64,000 nt of DNA, taken from assembly GCF_045062745.1 (NCBI RefSeq), contig NZ_JBJGED010000022.1, forward strand, positions 62,001-126,000, given 5' to 3'. Shown here piece by piece: positions 1-7,627 of this stretch. Made by a program: the position numbers and the translations under genes. Source of the DNA: Paenibacillus_AA sp045062745. Its GTDB lineage: Bacteria > Bacillota > Bacilli > Paenibacillales > NBRC-103111. The notes beneath the pieces are model-generated. The model was not told the origin of the DNA, ran no database searches, and saw nothing but the letters and a program-made list of their open reading frames with translations. Within the stretch, counting starts at the first letter, position 1, and each line of letters starts with the position of its first letter.

Positions 1-684
1 CGGTTCGGCCGCCGGATCGACCGCGCTCTTCAGCTCATGGTGTTGGAGCTGGACGCCCGGCTGCGGGAGAAGCCGTTCGCCGGGATGATCGAGACGGTCC
101 CGGCCTACGCGTCGTTGGCCGTCTATTACGATGCCTGGGTCGTGTACCGGGCAGCCGGGGGGCGGGGCGATCGGCTGCCATTCGAGCTCGTGTGCGAGCA
201 TGTTCGGGACCTGTGGGCTAGTGCCGACGGGGCTGACGTGAGCGTCGAGACTCGTATCGTCGACATTCCGGTCTGCTACGGCGGCGCGTACGGTCCGGAT
301 CTGGATGCAGTGGCACAACATACCCGCTTGACGCCGGAAGAAGTCGTCCGGCGTCATACAGCCGGGGAGTATGCCGTGTACATGATCGGCTTCCTGCCCG
401 GCTTTCCATATTTGGGCGGCTTGGACGAGCGGCTCGCTACGCCTCGACGGGGTACGCCCCGACTCGCAGTTCCCGCCGGGAGCGTAGGCATCGCCGGAGC
501 GCAGACCGGCGTCTACCCGCTGGAGTCGCCGGGCGGCTGGCAGCTGATCGGGCGGACGCCGCTCCGCCTGTTCCGGCCGGAGGCCGACTCGGTCAGCCTG
601 CTGCAGGCGGGCGATCGAGTGCGGTTCACCGCGATAGGAGCGGCGGAGTTCGAGGCGCTGGCGGAAGGGAGGCCGTCGTCATGA
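1..684 (+). CDS. pxpB: 5-oxoprolinase subunit PxpB, 5' end missing
   Basis: The frame is open from base 1 with GRRIDRALQLM ahead of the first internal Met at 37, so the true start lies left of the window. The protein is KipI/PxpB-like: it has the EVVPAY-type strand (seen as ETVPAYASLAVYYD), the family block IPVCYGGAYGPDL and the sequence GFLPGFPYLGGLD. With PxpA and PxpC it forms the ATP-dependent 5-oxoprolinase that opens pyroglutamate to glutamate in the cytoplasm. In B. subtilis the homologue KipI also inhibits KinA. Its stop overlaps the pxpC start by 4 bases (ATGA at 681), which suggests translational coupling. Confidence 0.93.
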   Translation, partial: RFGRRIDRALQLMVLELDARLREKPFAGMIETVPAYASLAVYYDAWVVYRAAGGRGDRLPFELVCEHVRDLWASADGADVSVETRIVDIPVCYGGAYGPDLDAVAQHTRLTPEEVVRRHTAGEYAVYMIGFLPGFPYLGGLDERLATPRRGTPRLAVPAGSVGIAGAQTGVYPLESPGGWQLIGRTPLRLFRPEADSVSLLQAGDRVRFTAIGAAEFEALAEGRPSS

Positions 685-1712
685 GCAGCCTATACGTGCA
701 GCAAGCGGGATTGCTGACGACGGTGCAGGACCTCGGCCGGGCCGGCTATCAGCGCTATGGCGTGCCGGTCGGCGGTGCGGTGGACGCCTTCGCGCTGGAG
801 ACGGCGAATGCGCTCGTCGGCAACGCGCCGGATGCCGCCGCGCTTGAGATCACGCTCCTCGGCCCGGTGCTGGCGTTCCGGGCCGACGCGCTGATCGCCG
901 TCTGCGGCGCCGACCTGTCGCCCACCGTGGACGGCTTCGCCGTGCCGCTGTGGCGCCCGGTGTTCGTGCGGCGCGGCAGCGCCCTCGCTTTCGGCGCCGC
1001 GTCGGCCGGCTGCCGCGCGTATGTCGCCGCCGCCGGCGGCGTGGAGGTGCCGGCGGCGCTCGGCAGCCGCAGCACGCTCGCGCGCGCCGCGCTCGGCGGC
1101 GTCCGCGGGCGGGCGCTCCGCGACGGGGACGAGGTCCCCGTCGGGCGGCCGTCCGCGGACGCGGAGCGCCTCGCGCGAGCGCTGGCCCGCGCCGCGGGCC
1201 CGGCGGCGCCGCTCGCCGCGGCGCGCTGGGGCGCGAGCGCGCGGGCGCTGCCGCCGTACGCGGCGGCCGGGGCGCCTGCGGCGGTGCGCGTCACGCGCGG
1301 GGCGGAGCACGCGCGCTTCGACGCGGCGAGCCGCGCGGCGCTGACGGCGGAGCCGTACGCAGTGACGCCGCGCAGCGACCGCATGGGCGCTCGGCTCGCG
1401 GGCGCGCCGCTGACGCTGGCCGCGCCGGGGGGCGAGCTCGTCACGGAGCCGGTGACCGCCGGCACGGTGCAGGTGCCGCCGGACGGCGCGCCGGTGCTGC
1501 TGCTGGCCGACCGGCAGACGACCGGCGGGTACCCGCGCATCGCCCAGGTGGCGGCCGCGGACTTGCCCGTCGTCGCCCAGGTGCCGCCCGGCGGCCGGCT
1601 GCACTTCGTCGAGATCGAGCCGGAGGAGGCCGAGTGGCTGTACCTCGCCCAGCGGCTCGAGCTGGAGCGGCTGAAGGCGGGCATCCGGCTCCGGCTGCGG
1701 TCGACGGACTAG
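681..1712 (+). CDS. pxpC: 5-oxoprolinase subunit PxpC
   Basis: A 343-residue protein of the KipA/PxpC (AHS2, biotin-dependent carboxyltransferase-like) family. Family signatures are the N-terminal GLLTTVQDLGRAGYQRYGVP, the AVCGADLSP strand and the C-terminal TAGTVQVPPDGAPVLLLADRQ. It is the partner of PxpB in the PxpABC 5-oxoprolinase. The start ATG sits inside the pxpB stop (ATGA). Bases about 950-1450 are extremely G+C rich and code for Ala/Arg/Gly-rich sequence, but the frame stays intact and the family motifs on both sides are kept. Confidence 0.93.
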   Translation: MSSLYVQQAGLLTTVQDLGRAGYQRYGVPVGGAVDAFALETANALVGNAPDAAALEITLLGPVLAFRADALIAVCGADLSPTVDGFAVPLWRPVFVRRGSALAFGAASAGCRAYVAAAGGVEVPAALGSRSTLARAALGGVRGRALRDGDEVPVGRPSADAERLARALARAAGPAAPLAAARWGASARALPPYAAAGAPAAVRVTRGAEHARFDAASRAALTAEPYAVTPRSDRMGARLAGAPLTLAAPGGELVTEPVTAGTVQVPPDGAPVLLLADRQTTGGYPRIAQVAAADLPVVAQVPPGGRLHFVEIEPEEAEWLYLAQRLELERLKAGIRLRLRSTD

Positions 1713-1756
1713 GCGCTGCACCCGGGTTAGTCGGGTTCGGAGACTGATGCTTTATA

Positions 1757-1977
1757 GTGGATGGCTCGTCGAACCGATATGAACGTGTTCTAGTTTGAAT
1801 TCACGAACTTACAGAAGGGCTCGATATCATATGGACGAGCTCTAGATCGATTTCGCCGAATTGGAGCGCACGTTTCGAACACGGACCCGGGAATACCGCC
1901 GTTTAATTAGGAAAAATCGAACTGCAAAGCGTGGACTTCCCTTAGGCACCGACTCTAATTTGGCAAAATCGAACTAA
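1757..1977. repeat. Interspersed non-coding repeat, copy A
   Basis: A segment of about 220 bp between pxpC and pxpA is clearly homologous to 32944-33158. Shared blocks in the same order include GTGGATGG, CTAGTTTGAATTCAC, AACTTACAGAAGG, CGCCGAATTGGA, AATACCGCC, GCGTGGACTTCCCTTAGGCA and GGCAAAATCGAACTA. It contains inverted versions of one motif (CGATTTCGCCGAATTGGA against GGCAAAATCGAACT). I see no coding potential. The rest of the gap (1713-1756 and 1978-2126) shows nothing recognisable except the pxpA ribosome binding site at its end. Confidence 0.8.
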
Positions 1978-2142
1978 CACGTCATTCGGTGGCGACAGAG
2001 CCGTTCTCGCTTTCATGGTTATACGAAGAGATGGCAGCCTAGACAAGGCTGGCGGCTTGACAGGCGGGAAGCGGGTGTGGCAGGCTATGGAAAAGTAAAG
2101 CCGTGCCTTGACCACGCTACAGAATGAAAGGTGGACGTCCCG

Positions 2143-2907
2143 ATGTCCCATCCTCCGGTAGATCCCCAAAACAACGACGCCATCCCCCGCACAGTCGACC
2201 TGAACGCCGACGTGGGCGAAGGGTTCGGCGTCTACCGGCTCGGCGCCGACGAGGAGCTGCTGCGCCTCGTGACGTCGGCGAATATCGCCTGCGGCTTCCA
2301 CGCCGGCGATCCCGCCACTATGCGCGACACCGTGCGGCTGTGCCTGCGGCACGGCGTCGCGATCGGCGCCCACCCGGGCTTGCCCGACCGGGTGGGGTTC
2401 GGGCGGCGAGCGATGGCGATCTCGCCGCAGGAGGCGTACGACCTGGTCGTGTACCAGGTCGGGGCCTTGCAAGCCTTCGCCCGTGTCGAAGGCGCAGAGG
2501 TGCGCCATGTGAAGCCCCATGGCGCGCTGTACAACATGGCGGCGGCCGACGCCGCCTTGGCCGAGGCGATCGCGGAGGCGGTGCACCGCCTCGATCCTCG
2601 CCTCGTGCTGGTCGGCCTGGCCGGCAGCGAATCGATCCGCGCCGGGGAGCGGCGCGGCTTGCGCACCGCCGCCGAGGCGTTCGCCGACCGGCGGTATCAG
2701 CCGGATGGCACGCTCGTGCCGCGCTCGCATCCGGACGCCTTGCTCCACGACCCGCTGGAAGCGGTCGTGCAGGTGCGCCGGCTGCTCCGCGCCGGCGCAG
2801 CGCAGACGGTGTGTCTGCATGGCGACACCCAGGAAGCGCTCCGCTTCGCCCGCGAGATCCGGGCGGCGCTCACGGCCGACGGCGCGGTCATCCGCGCCTT
2901 GCCCTAA
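2143..2907 (+). CDS. pxpA: 5-oxoprolinase subunit PxpA (LamB/YcsF family)
   Basis: A 254-residue LamB/YcsF-family protein. It carries the N-terminal block DLNADVGEGFGVYRLG, SANIACGFHAGD with the metal/substrate His, GAHPGLPDRVGFGRR, and the later VKPHGALYNM and TVCLHGDT blocks. PxpA is the catalytic partner of PxpBC in ATP-dependent cleavage of 5-oxoproline. I chose ATG 2143 because AAAGGTGG (2127-2134) is well spaced for it; an in-frame GTG at 2131 overlaps that site. It is separated from pxpC by a repeat element, so it may not share a transcript with pxpBC. Confidence 0.94.
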   Translation: MSHPPVDPQNNDAIPRTVDLNADVGEGFGVYRLGADEELLRLVTSANIACGFHAGDPATMRDTVRLCLRHGVAIGAHPGLPDRVGFGRRAMAISPQEAYDLVVYQVGALQAFARVEGAEVRHVKPHGALYNMAAADAALAEAIAEAVHRLDPRLVLVGLAGSESIRAGERRGLRTAAEAFADRRYQPDGTLVPRSHPDALLHDPLEAVVQVRRLLRAGAAQTVCLHGDTQEALRFAREIRAALTADGAVIRALP

Positions 2908-2959
2908 GGGCTCGCACCGCCCGTCAGACTGACACGGCGCCCGCCCACCGTTTTAGCCG

Positions 2960-5242
2960 TCACCGCAGCTCGCCGCGTAAATATTTGCCTGTGATCGAGC
3001 GCGCTGCGTCACCTTGCCCTTCAACGAGCTGCTGCGGTGTCCCCTGGAAAATGACCGTGCCGCCCCGGGCGCCGCTTTCCGGGCCCATGTCGATGATCCA
3101 GTCCGCGCTCCGGATGATGTCCGGGTGATGCTCGATGACGACGACCGTATTGCCGGCGTCGACCAAGCGGTTCATGATGTCGAGCAGCAGCCCGACGTCG
3201 GACATGTGGAGGCCGGTCGTCGGCTCGTCCATGACGTAAATGCTCCCCGCCTTGTGCAGCTCACAGGCGAGCTTCAGCCTCTGCCGCTCGCCGCCCGACA
3301 GGGTGCTGAGCGGCTGTCCGAGCGTCACGTAGCCGAGCCCGACGTCCGCTGCCGCCTGCAGACGGCGGCGGATGGACGGCTGCTTGTCGAATACGGTCAG
3401 GGCCTCTTCGGACGTCAGCGCCAGCACCTCCGATATCGATCGGCCCCGGTACCGGTACTGCAGCACTTCCTCCTTGAACCGGCGGCCGCCGCACGTTTCG
3501 CAGACGGTGCGGATGCCCTCCATGAAGGCAAGGTCCGTGTAGAGGACGCCGAGCCCCTGGCACGTCTCGCATGCCCCCGACGAATTGAAACTGAACAGGG
3601 AGGCGCTCACGAGGTTCGCCTTCGCGAACAACTTGCGCAGCTCGTCCATGATGCCCGTATACGTGGCCAGGTTCGAGCGGACCGATGCCCCTACGGCCGA
3701 CTGGTCTGTCGCGATTGCCTCCGGGTAGCGCGCTAGGAACTCGCCGTTGATCAGCGAGCTTTTGCCGGAGCCGGCTACGCCGGTCACGACGGTCAGCACG
3801 CCTGCCGGGATGTCGACGGATACCTGCTTTAAGTTATGAAGCTTCGCATCGACGATCGGGTAGCAGCCGGTCGGCTGACGGACGTCCTCGCGCAGCGGCA
3901 GCTCGTGCCGCATGTACCGACCCGTCAGGGTGTCGGCATGCAGCAGTCCTTCATAGTCCCCTTCATAGACGATCTGCCCGCCATGCACGCCGGCGCGAGG
4001 GCCGACGTCGACGATATGTTCGGCGGCCGCGATGACATCGCGGTCGTGCTCGACGACGATCACCGTGTTTCCCTTGTCGCACAGCCGGCGGAGCAGCCGG
4101 TTCAACCGGATGACGTCTCTTGGGTGCAGCCCGGCGCTCGGTTCGTCGAAAATGTACAGCATGTCGGTCAGGCTGCTGCCGAGGTGGCGTACCATCTTGA
4201 TCCGCTGCGATTCTCCGCCGGACAGCGACGCCGTTTCCCTGTCGAGGCTAAGGTAATCGAGTCCGATGTCGATCAGTTGCTGAAGCCGCTCGGCCAGCGC
4301 GGATGTTACCGTCTCCGCAACCGATTCTTTGATGCTGCGCACGACGTTTATGAGCTCGCCGATCTCCATGGCGACCATCTCCGCGATGTTCAAACCGCCG
4401 ATTCGGCAACTCAGTGCCGCTTGATTGAGCCGAGTCCTGCGGCAGAGCGGACAGGGGGCGAACGTCATGTACGGCTGGGCGCGGCTTAGGGTCGCTTCTG
4501 CCATTTCCTCCGAATCACGCTTGATGTAAAGCCGTTCGAATTTCGTGACGACGCCCTCGTAGCTTGCGTCCATCGGGCCGGCTGGCGTATCGAACGTGAT
4601 TTTCGCTTCCTTCCCGCCGATGCCGTAAAGCAATAAGTTCCATTCCTCGTCTGTGTAATCTTTCAACCGCTTATCGTTGTTGAAAAACCCCGACATGACG
4701 TAATATTTCCAGTACCAAGTGCCGACGCGAAACGTCGGAAAAGCAATGCCGCCATCGTTTAGCGACTTCGACCGGTCCAACAGCTTGTCGACGTCGGCCG
4801 AGACGATCTTGCCAACGCCGTGGCATTCGGGGCACATCCCGGCCGGATCGTTGAACGAGAACGCGTTCGAATTGCCGACGTATGGCTGCCCGACGCGCGA
4901 GAACAAAAGCCGCAGCAGCGCGTAGACGTCCGTGATCGTGCCGACGGTCGACCGAGAGTTGCCGCCGAGCCGCTTCTGGTCGACGACGATGGCGGGGGAC
5001 AGATGTTCAATCGCGTCCGCTTCGGGCTGGCTGAACTTCGGGAGCCGGTTGCGGATGAATGCGCTGAACGTTTCGTTCAACTCCCGCCGCGCCTCGACGC
5101 CGATCGTGTCAAAAACGAGCGACGATTTACCGGAGCCGGATACCCCGGTGAAAACCGTCAGCTTCCGCTTCGGAACGCGAAGCGTTACGTCCTTCAAGTT
5201 GTTTTCGCGCGCGCCTTGGATGACGATGTAATTCTGATCCAT
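2960..5242 (-). CDS. UvrA-like double ABC ATPase (UvrA2/DrrC-type)
   Basis: About 760 residues with two ABC ATPase cores: Walker A GVSGSGKSSL near residue 33 and GVAGSGKSSL near residue 485, with signatures LSGGESQRI and LSGGERQRL and two DEP(S/T)(A/T)GLH Walker B regions. CxxC zinc motifs (CPECHG, CETCQG, CETCGG) are present. It is shorter than housekeeping UvrA (about 940 residues), as expected for the UvrA2/DrrC-like class. Members of that class are linked to DNA-damage or drug tolerance and some stand alone. The start is ATG 5242, after GAAAGGTG with good spacing; an upstream ATG at 5302 has none. It is divergent from the leader and CD3324 genes. The substrate is unknown. Confidence 0.9.
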   Translation of the reverse strand: MDQNYIVIQGARENNLKDVTLRVPKRKLTVFTGVSGSGKSSLVFDTIGVEARRELNETFSAFIRNRLPKFSQPEADAIEHLSPAIVVDQKRLGGNSRSTVGTITDVYALLRLLFSRVGQPYVGNSNAFSFNDPAGMCPECHGVGKIVSADVDKLLDRSKSLNDGGIAFPTFRVGTWYWKYYVMSGFFNNDKRLKDYTDEEWNLLLYGIGGKEAKITFDTPAGPMDASYEGVVTKFERLYIKRDSEEMAEATLSRAQPYMTFAPCPLCRRTRLNQAALSCRIGGLNIAEMVAMEIGELINVVRSIKESVAETVTSALAERLQQLIDIGLDYLSLDRETASLSGGESQRIKMVRHLGSSLTDMLYIFDEPSAGLHPRDVIRLNRLLRRLCDKGNTVIVVEHDRDVIAAAEHIVDVGPRAGVHGGQIVYEGDYEGLLHADTLTGRYMRHELPLREDVRQPTGCYPIVDAKLHNLKQVSVDIPAGVLTVVTGVAGSGKSSLINGEFLARYPEAIATDQSAVGASVRSNLATYTGIMDELRKLFAKANLVSASLFSFNSSGACETCQGLGVLYTDLAFMEGIRTVCETCGGRRFKEEVLQYRYRGRSISEVLALTSEEALTVFDKQPSIRRRLQAAADVGLGYVTLGQPLSTLSGGERQRLKLACELHKAGSIYVMDEPTTGLHMSDVGLLLDIMNRLVDAGNTVVVIEHHPDIIRSADWIIDMGPESGARGGTVIFQGTPQQLVEGQGDAARSITGKYLRGELR

Positions 5243-5278
5243 GCGTTCAACACCTTTCGCGTAGTTCATACATGGATC

Positions 5279-5312
5279 AGTATAAAGTGGGAATGATGAC
5301 ACCTTCTGTCAT
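5279..5312 (-). promoter_or_regulatory. Promoter and inverted-repeat operator of the UvrA-like gene
   Basis: On the minus strand a TATACT -10 lies at 5284-5279, about 37 bases before the chosen start. A perfect 6-bp inverted repeat with a 5-base gap (ATGACA-ccttc-TGTCAT, 5296-5312) covers the place where the -35 would be, and no consensus -35 is visible there. This is the layout of a regulator-controlled promoter. The regulator is unknown. Confidence 0.45.
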
Positions 5313-5490
5313 ATTAGGGGTGGCCGATGATAATTCCCCGGGGCGGGCTCTAATTGTCATTAGGAAGATTACAAACAAGGAAAAAACAAGTATAAGCATT
5401 TTTTCCCCTTGAGCGGCATTTGGAAACGTGAGTTAATGGAAAAAGGGCGACGAATCGGAGCGCGCAGGTGGAAATAGCGGAAATTTCCCC

Positions 5491-5520
5491 TTGCCCAATT
5501 CGGGTTCGTTCCAATATAAT
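5491..5520 (+). promoter_or_regulatory. Sigma-A type promoter of the leader region
   Basis: TTGCCC (5491-5496), an 18-base spacer and a perfect TATAAT (5515-5520) precede the small leader ORF by about 50 bases. Confidence 0.6.
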
Positions 5521-5569
5521 TGTTATGTCTGGAATAATGTTTCAAAAATCGGTGAAAGGAGGATGCGGA

Positions 5570-5617
5570 ATGTTTAACGCTTGGGCCAACACAATGATTG
5601 AGGTGCGAGACTTTTAA
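5570..5617 (+). CDS. Candidate regulatory leader peptide, 15 residues
   Basis: ATG at 5570 follows an excellent ribosome binding site (GAAAGGAGG, 5554-5562) and reads MFNAWANTMIEVRDF, then TAA. It lies directly downstream of a consensus promoter and about 60 bases ahead of an intrinsic terminator at 5679-5704, which in turn precedes the 36-codon ORF and the CD3324-family gene. Strong SD, short ORF, terminator and gene is the arrangement of ribosome-mediated attenuation leaders of antibiotic-resistance and amino-acid genes. I do not recognise the peptide, and the inducer is unknown. Confidence 0.5.
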   Translation: MFNAWANTMIEVRDF

Positions 5618-5678
5618 CTGCATACGCCATTCCAACCTGACACCAGTCGCTACGAGCATCTATACGTGAAACGGCAGG

Positions 5679-5704
5679 CACGATGTGGGGTATCGTGTTT
5701 TTTT
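5679..5704 (+). terminator. Intrinsic terminator or attenuator in the leader
   Basis: Stem CACGAT (5679-5684), loop GTGGGGT, stem ATCGTG (5692-5697), then seven T. It lies between the 15-codon leader ORF and the next small ORF, inside what should be a single transcript. This suggests conditional termination. Confidence 0.65.
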
Positions 5705-5759
5705 ATTCCCATTTTTGCAAGTACCGCAATCCAAAAAATTCTACATAGGAGGTGTTAAG

Positions 5760-5870
5760 ATGAGAGCGCATGTGTTTGCATTTACGACTACTAACCTGAC
5801 GGCATCATCTAAATACGAGGAGGTTTTCATCAGTGAGTTACAAAAACGGAAAGGATTTTCTTCCCCCTAG
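5760..5870 (+). CDS. Small 36-residue ORF overlapping the CD3324-family gene
   Basis: ATG 5760 follows AGGAGGTG (about 5748-5755) with ideal spacing. The product begins MRAHVFAFTTTNLTASSKYE and ends at 5870. It overlaps the GTG start of the next gene (5833) by 38 bases in another frame, and the ribosome binding site of that gene (GAGGAGG) lies inside this ORF. It could be a second leader peptide or a translational coupler. No family is recognised and the sequence looks unlike a folded domain. Confidence 0.45.
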   Translation: MRAHVFAFTTTNLTASSKYEEVFISELQKRKGFSSP

Positions 5871-6123
5871 CTTGCTTAAGGAGCTGCAACAATATATTCA
5901 AGGCGAACTGATCTACGTACCCAAGATGGAGAAAAAACGCGCAGGCTGGGGCGAGAACAACGGCACTCGCAAGCTGATCGAGAAGCGCAACCGGGAAATT
6001 TTCCATCTGTACAATACCGGCTGGTCCGTGCTGGACCTCATCCAGCGGTACCACTTGTCGGAAGACAGCATTCGCAAAATTATCGTCAAAACCCGTGATC
6101 TAGTGCAAAATGTGGCAAAATAG
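5833..6123 (+). CDS. CD3324-family putative HTH regulator
   Basis: A 96-residue protein beginning MSYKNGKDFLPPSLLKELQQ, followed by the YIQGELIYVPK block typical of the CD3324 family, which is distantly like the Mor transcription activator. The C-terminal half reads YNTGWSVLDLIQRYHLSEDS and fits a helix-turn-helix. The start is GTG 5833 after GAGGAGG. It sits behind a leader ORF plus terminator and is followed by its own terminator, so it forms a short regulated unit. Targets are unknown. Confidence 0.75.
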   Translation: MSYKNGKDFLPPSLLKELQQYIQGELIYVPKMEKKRAGWGENNGTRKLIEKRNREIFHLYNTGWSVLDLIQRYHLSEDSIRKIIVKTRDLVQNVAK

Positions 6124-6125
6124 CG

Positions 6126-6161
6126 GAAAGCAGGGCCGATGCGGTTCTGCTTTCTTTTTTT
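6126..6161 (+). terminator. Intrinsic terminator after the CD3324-family gene
   Basis: GAAAGCAG (6126-6133) pairs with CTGCTTTC (6147-6154) across a 13-base loop, followed by seven T. The ribosome binding site of the next gene follows immediately, so that gene depends on read-through or a promoter I did not identify. Confidence 0.85.
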
Positions 6162-6177
6162 CAGGAGGATCCCCACC

Positions 6178-6957
6178 ATGAATATGACGAATCAACTCGA
6201 CCGAAATACCCTCATCCAAGCGATTGCCGACCGGTTCCGGGAAGACGGCCGGGTGTACGCCTATTGGCTCGAAGGCTCCGACGGCACGAATCGATTGGAC
6301 GCCTACTCGGACGTGGATGTCGTCCTCGATGTGGAGGACGGCTGCGAGGAGTCCGTGCTGGCCGATCTGGCGGAAGCGCTGCGCACGTACGGGCGGCTCG
6401 ATATTTGCCACGGGCCGACTCGGCCGGGGCCGAAGCTATGGTACCAGGTGTACCATCTCGAAGCGACGCCGCCGACGCTGCTGCTCGACGTGACGGTGCA
6501 GAGCCATAGCCGTTCATTCGCCTTCACCGTGGAGAACGAGCATGAGGTGCCGAAGGTCATCTTCGACAAAGCGTCGGTCATCCGGTGGAAGAACGCCGAC
6601 TTCGCTGCCGTCGCCACAGCTCACGCTGGGCGGTTAGCCGATCTCGAGGGTGTCTTCGACCAGCGGATCCGAGCGCTCAAATACGCGCAGCGGGGCCGAT
6701 TCCTCGAGGCACATGCTTACTACCATAAGTACGTGCTCCACCCGCTGATCGAGCTGCTGCGGATGCGGTACACTCCGCTGATCACGGACTATTTCCTCGT
6801 CCACATCTCCGACCACCTGCCCGCTGAAATCGTGCTGCAACTGGAAGAGCTGCACCGCTTGGCAGACGCCTCCGATATTGTGCGCCATGTGGAGCGGGCG
6901 GCAGAGCTGTTCCGTTCTACGAGAACGGAACTGTTGCACGCCTGGGCCGTCCAGTAA
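6178..6957 (+). CDS. Nucleotidyltransferase-domain protein (pol-beta fold)
   Basis: 259 residues starting at ATG 6178 after AGGAGG (6163-6168). The N-terminal domain has the pol-beta/ANT signature GSDGTNRLDAYSDVD, with Gly33-Ser34 and metal ligands Asp45 and Asp47; a candidate third Asp lies in LLLDVTVQ. The C-terminal half is helical, with RIRALKYAQRGRFLEAHAYY, like the domain that follows in aminoglycoside-type nucleotidyltransferases. It probably transfers NMP to a small molecule or protein. The substrate cannot be told and resistance should not be assumed. It is convergent with the DUF6886 gene. Confidence 0.8.
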   Translation: MNMTNQLDRNTLIQAIADRFREDGRVYAYWLEGSDGTNRLDAYSDVDVVLDVEDGCEESVLADLAEALRTYGRLDICHGPTRPGPKLWYQVYHLEATPPTLLLDVTVQSHSRSFAFTVENEHEVPKVIFDKASVIRWKNADFAAVATAHAGRLADLEGVFDQRIRALKYAQRGRFLEAHAYYHKYVLHPLIELLRMRYTPLITDYFLVHISDHLPAEIVLQLEELHRLADASDIVRHVERAAELFRSTRTELLHAWAVQ

Positions 6958-6975
6958 CCCCCTTGGCCGCCCGGC

Positions 6976-7488
6976 CTACGTCATCTGCCAGGCATACGCG
7001 AAACGGATGACGGAGAACGACAGCGTGGAGGCGATGACGGCTTGACGCAGCGGGACGAGCGATGGCGTGAAGCGCAGCTCCGCGCCGGTTCCCAATATGG
7101 CCGAAATCAGGTCGCCCATGGGCTCCACCCGCAGCGGCACGATCTCCTCCGAGGAGACATAGTAGCCGGCATTAGCGTCGCTCAGGACGAAGAGCTCGTT
7201 CGAGAACGTATACCGGTACAACTGCGTCTCCCGGATTCGGTCCATCCAGCGCGACTCCACCGTTATGATGACGTCGGCGGCCGACCCGTCGAAGAACCTG
7301 GCGATGTCCTCCGGCGCAGCCGTGTCTGTCCGGGCATAAATCACCCGAGGGCAGTCGCGCGGCAAGTAGTAGTTAACGGCATGCTCCGCATCGATCGCCC
7401 ACACGACAGGGGGCATCCCCGGCAGCACTTTGGCGGGACGCGGGATGAACCGTTCGATATCCGGATTTTCGCTGAAATGGTAGATCAG
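6976..7488 (-). CDS. DUF6886 family protein, probable CTG start
   Basis: About 170 residues with family features: (start)IYHFSENPDIERFIPRPAK, PPVVWAIDAEHAVNYYLPRDC and the RYTFSNELF block. The family normally begins directly at the IYHFSE strand. Here the codon at that place is CTG (7488-7486), preceded 8 bases upstream by AGGAGA, while ATG 7629 further upstream overlaps the divergent HIT gene and lacks family similarity. I therefore take CTG 7488 as the likely start; this needs proof. Function unknown. Confidence 0.65.
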   Translation of the reverse strand: MIYHFSENPDIERFIPRPAKVLPGMPPVVWAIDAEHAVNYYLPRDCPRVIYARTDTAAPEDIARFFDGSAADVIITVESRWMDRIRETQLYRYTFSNELFVLSDANAGYYVSSEEIVPLRVEPMGDLISAILGTGAELRFTPSLVPLRQAVIASTLSFSVIRFAYAWQMT

Positions 7489-7627
7489 AGGGCTTCTCTC
7501 CTTATTAATGGGCTTCTCGATAGTGAGGGTAGCTTTATATTGCCAGAACGCGAGCGGCGACGCTATGGATTTTTTGGCTATAGCTATGTTACCTTTAGCG
7601 TAAGTATGGAAGGGAGCGAACAGGGCC

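Noticed and set aside
690..1721. Open frame opposite pxpC
   Set aside because: Arg-rich shadow of the most G+C-rich part of the window; pxpC motifs are intact on the plus strand.
2960..5242. Housekeeping uvrA
   Set aside because: It is about 180 residues shorter than UvrA and not next to uvrB; it fits the UvrA2/DrrC-like class better.
5379..5406. GGAAAAAA/TTTTTTCC inverted repeat as a terminator
   Set aside because: The stem is almost only A-T pairs, would be unstable and follows no gene end on the plus strand.
5369..5659. 96-codon minus-strand frame across the leader region
   Set aside because: It has no ribosome binding site or family match and overlaps the promoter, leader ORF and part of the leader on the other strand.
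6178..6957. Aminoglycoside resistance gene
   Set aside because: The fold and the GS...DVD motif fit, but overall similarity by eye is not enough to assign a drug substrate.
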